Part shown: one piece after another, positions 12,461 through 14,383 of the stretch
How the letters are laid out: the number at the start of each line of letters is the position of its first letter
Position numbering within the stretch: position 1 is the stretch's first letter
Program-made: the position numbers and the translations under genes
Assembly (NCBI GenBank): GCA_030430345.1
Contig: JAUIFT010000011.1
Span: forward strand, 1-14,383
Reading direction: 5' to 3'
DNA: 14,383 nucleotides
Source: Calditrichia bacterium
GTDB taxonomy: Bacteria > Calditrichota > Calditrichia > RBG-13-44-9 > J042
The notes under the pieces: model-generated
Told to the model about the DNA's origin: nothing
The model's database searches: none
What the model saw: only the letters and a program-made list of their open reading frames with translations

Positions 12461-14343
12461 TGGAATTTCTGCACGATGCGTTCATCTACCTGTTTGCCGC
12501 AGTTGCGGCGGTGCCGCTGGCCAATCGTCTTGGCCTCGGATCGGTGCTCGGTTATCTGATCGCCGGCATTATTATTGGTCCGGTCTTTGGTTTTGTTGGC
12601 TCGGAAACTGAGGAAGTAAAACACTTTGCCGAGTTCGGCGTGGTGATGATGCTCTTCCTGGTCGGACTGGAGTTGCGTCCCAGTATGCTTTGGGAGATGC
12701 GCAATAAACTACTCGGCCTGGGAGGAATGCAGGTACTTATTACCATGGCCCTTATCTTTACCGGGGGACTCATCGCCGGCCTCGTCTGGCAAAGTGCGTT
12801 GGCGATTGGGATGACCCTGGCACTTTCCTCCACGGCGATCGTTCTGCAAACGCTTTCAGAAAAAGGCTGGATGAAATCCCAGCCGGGGCAATCCGCTTTC
12901 TCCGTCCTTCTCTTTCAGGATATCGCGGTCATTCCGATGCTCGCCCTGCTGCCGTTGCTGGCAATACAGGCGGCCAGCGGCGCTGCGGGTGGCCATCACG
13001 GCGGCGGGCTGGACGGCCTGCCCGGCTGGTTGCAGACTATCGTCATTCTCGCAGTGATCGGCGGGATTATCGTCGCCGGCCGCTACCTGATGCGCCCGAT
13101 CTTTCGCTTTATCGCCGCCGCGCGCTTGCGGGAAATTTTTACCGCTGCCGCGCTGCTGTTGGTGATTGGTATCGCCCTGCTGATGGAACTGATCGGTCTT
13201 TCCCCGGCACTCGGCACTTTTCTCGCCGGTGTGGTGCTTTCCGGCAGTGAATACCGCCATGAACTGGAAAGCGATATCGAACCTTTCAAAGGATTATTAC
13301 TCGGGCTGTTTTTTATATCCGTGGGCGCTGGTATCGACTTTAACCTGCTCTTCGGGCAGCCCGGTTTACTCTTCGGTCTGGCGGTTGGCATTATGGTCAT
13401 CAAGCTGCTGGTATTGTTGGGACTGGGAAAAATCTTCAAAATGCGCGGGGCTGAGTTATGGCTTTTTGCCCTGGCGTTGGCGCAGGCGGGAGAGTTCGCC
13501 TTCGTCCTCTTTGGCTTTGCGGAAAGCGCTGGTGTGCTGGTTAGCAGCGTCGCGAAATTACTTACCCTGGCGGTGGCACTAACCATGCTGCTTACCCCGG
13601 TTCTTTTTATCATTTATGAAAAAATTATCGCCCCGCGCGCGGTGACCCCGGACGATCGCGATCCGGATGAGATTGAAGAATCCGGCACCGCTATTGTCGC
13701 CGGCGTCGGGCAGTTCGGCCTGGTGGTCAGCCGGATGTTGACAACCAACGATTATAAGGTGGTCGTGCTCGATCATGATCCCAACTTAATCGACCTGCTG
13801 CGGCAAATCGGCATCCAGACCTATTACGGCGATGCGACTCGCCCGGACCTGATCCATACTGCCGGGGCCAGCGAAGCCAGCTTATTTGTCGCCGCCCTGG
13901 ATGACCGCGAGAAGCAGACGCAACTGGTCACCCATGTTGCTCATCATTACCCGAATTGCCGGATCATCGCCCGGGCGATTGATCATCACCATGTCTATGA
14001 GCTGGAAGCCGCCGGGGCGCACCATATCGAACGAGGCTTGTTTGAATCGGCCCTCAGCGCCGGACGGCAGGCATTGGTGGAACTCGGTGAGCATCCCTTC
14101 AAGGCTGAGCGCCAGGCGCGCGCTTTCCGTCAGCACGATCGCCATACCATCGATTCCCTGCGGGAAAGCTGGATGAGCGGCGGCGTAAACAAAGGCTATA
14201 TCGATGTCGCCCGCGCCCGCGCGGAAGAGTTGTTCGGTGTTATGCAGTCCGACCGCATGGCGGAAAGACATGATGGCAGCGAACGCGGCTGGACGCCCCC
14301 GCCGAAAGGTGATACGGTTATTCCCACGGATGACGATAAATAA
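12460..14343 (+). CDS. kefC: Glutathione-regulated K+/H+ antiporter, KefB/KefC type
   Basis: A 627-residue inner-membrane CPA2-family antiporter, close to the E. coli KefC length of 620. Residues 1 to about 395 form the transmembrane exchanger, with LFLVGLELRP, LALSSTAIVLQTLSEKG and the ion-site motif LFQDIAVIPMLALLPLL (Q153, D154). A glycine/histidine-rich loop (GGHHGGGLDG) near 180 joins two helices. Residues 408 onward form the cytosolic RCK domain: AIVAGVGQFGLVVSRML, VVLDHDP, YYGDATRPDLIHTAGA, IIARAIDHHHV and ERGLFESALSAGRQALVELG. In E. coli this domain holds the channel shut with glutathione and opens it with glutathione adducts, so potassium loss and acidification protect against electrophiles. 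R425, in the position after the glycine loop that KefC also has as arginine, is kept; other ligand positions need alignment. The C-terminal 40 residues are polar and variable. GGGGGTGA precedes the ATG inside the upstream gene. Whether the organism makes glutathione is unknown. Confidence 0.93.
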   Translation: MEFLHDAFIYLFAAVAAVPLANRLGLGSVLGYLIAGIIIGPVFGFVGSETEEVKHFAEFGVVMMLFLVGLELRPSMLWEMRNKLLGLGGMQVLITMALIFTGGLIAGLVWQSALAIGMTLALSSTAIVLQTLSEKGWMKSQPGQSAFSVLLFQDIAVIPMLALLPLLAIQAASGAAGGHHGGGLDGLPGWLQTIVILAVIGGIIVAGRYLMRPIFRFIAAARLREIFTAAALLLVIGIALLMELIGLSPALGTFLAGVVLSGSEYRHELESDIEPFKGLLLGLFFISVGAGIDFNLLFGQPGLLFGLAVGIMVIKLLVLLGLGKIFKMRGAELWLFALALAQAGEFAFVLFGFAESAGVLVSSVAKLLTLAVALTMLLTPVLFIIYEKIIAPRAVTPDDRDPDEIEESGTAIVAGVGQFGLVVSRMLTTNDYKVVVLDHDPNLIDLLRQIGIQTYYGDATRPDLIHTAGASEASLFVAALDDREKQTQLVTHVAHHYPNCRIIARAIDHHHVYELEAAGAHHIERGLFESALSAGRQALVELGEHPFKAERQARAFRQHDRHTIDSLRESWMSGGVNKGYIDVARARAEELFGVMQSDRMAERHDGSERGWTPPPKGDTVIPTDDDK

Positions 14344-14383
14344 TCGCCAACAGTTGCAGTAACAGCCGGCTGGAAAACCCCCG

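Noticed and set aside
13083..13613. 176-codon minus-strand frame
   Set aside because: Antisense to the conserved transmembrane part of the Kef antiporter; serine/arginine-rich shadow translation.

Overview
The window reads as chromosome from a member of the Fibrobacteres-Chlorobi-Bacteroidetes (FCB) superphylum or a close relative such as Calditrichota or KSB1-type lineages. This rests on gene content: a dipeptidyl peptidase IV with the DWVYEEEF motif, DUF2851 and DUF3098-like proteins, a SigZ-type ECF sigma factor, a C25 (gingipain-family) lipoprotein and a PD40 beta-propeller lipoprotein. Base composition is mid-range. The phylum is an inference, not read from a marker gene. No integrase, transposase, phage gene or CRISPR array was seen.

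Left part (1-5159). A secreted DPP IV runs off the left edge on the minus strand and carries an extra coiled-coil block in its propeller domain. Upstream of it, also on minus, lie a probably solitary SPPF-type DNA methyltransferase and a DUF2851 protein. An XRE-family repressor is read divergently from the DUF2851 gene across a 77-bp gap.

Middle part (5160-7510). A SigZ-like sigma factor with a cysteine-rich tail is divergent from nadC (NAD synthesis). The spacer between them holds two 10-bp direct repeats exactly 20 bp apart, a promoter for nadC and a long hairpin in the nadC leader. nadC is followed by a small two-helix membrane protein whose stop codon lies 2 nt before a tRNA-Val(UAC), then a clear intrinsic terminator.

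Right-middle part (7511-11839). A PD40 lipoprotein gene lacks a normal start codon and abuts a heptanucleotide tandem array. It is followed by a VOC-family metalloenzyme, another heptanucleotide array, a C25-like lipoprotein with a one-base frameshift and substitutions at both expected catalytic positions, and a DUF1801/YdeI-OmdA protein.

Right end (11840-14343). A two-gene operon with TAATG overlap encodes a KefF/KefG-like quinone reductase and a KefB/KefC-type potassium/proton antiporter with an RCK domain, preceded by an extended -10 promoter. This is a glutathione/electrophile-responsive potassium efflux module.

A recurring theme is that intergenic gaps hold unrelated short periodic or palindromic repeats (1718-1776, 3338-3367, 5193-5236, 6055-6096, 8550-8591, 9275-9344, 10828-10856). 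The heptamer array at 8550-8591 may affect expression of the neighbouring lipoprotein. I see no single convincing new multi-gene system. The best leads are the repeat-disrupted lipoprotein start, the frameshifted and apparently inactive C25 lipoprotein, and the methyltransferase/DUF2851/XRE neighbourhood.
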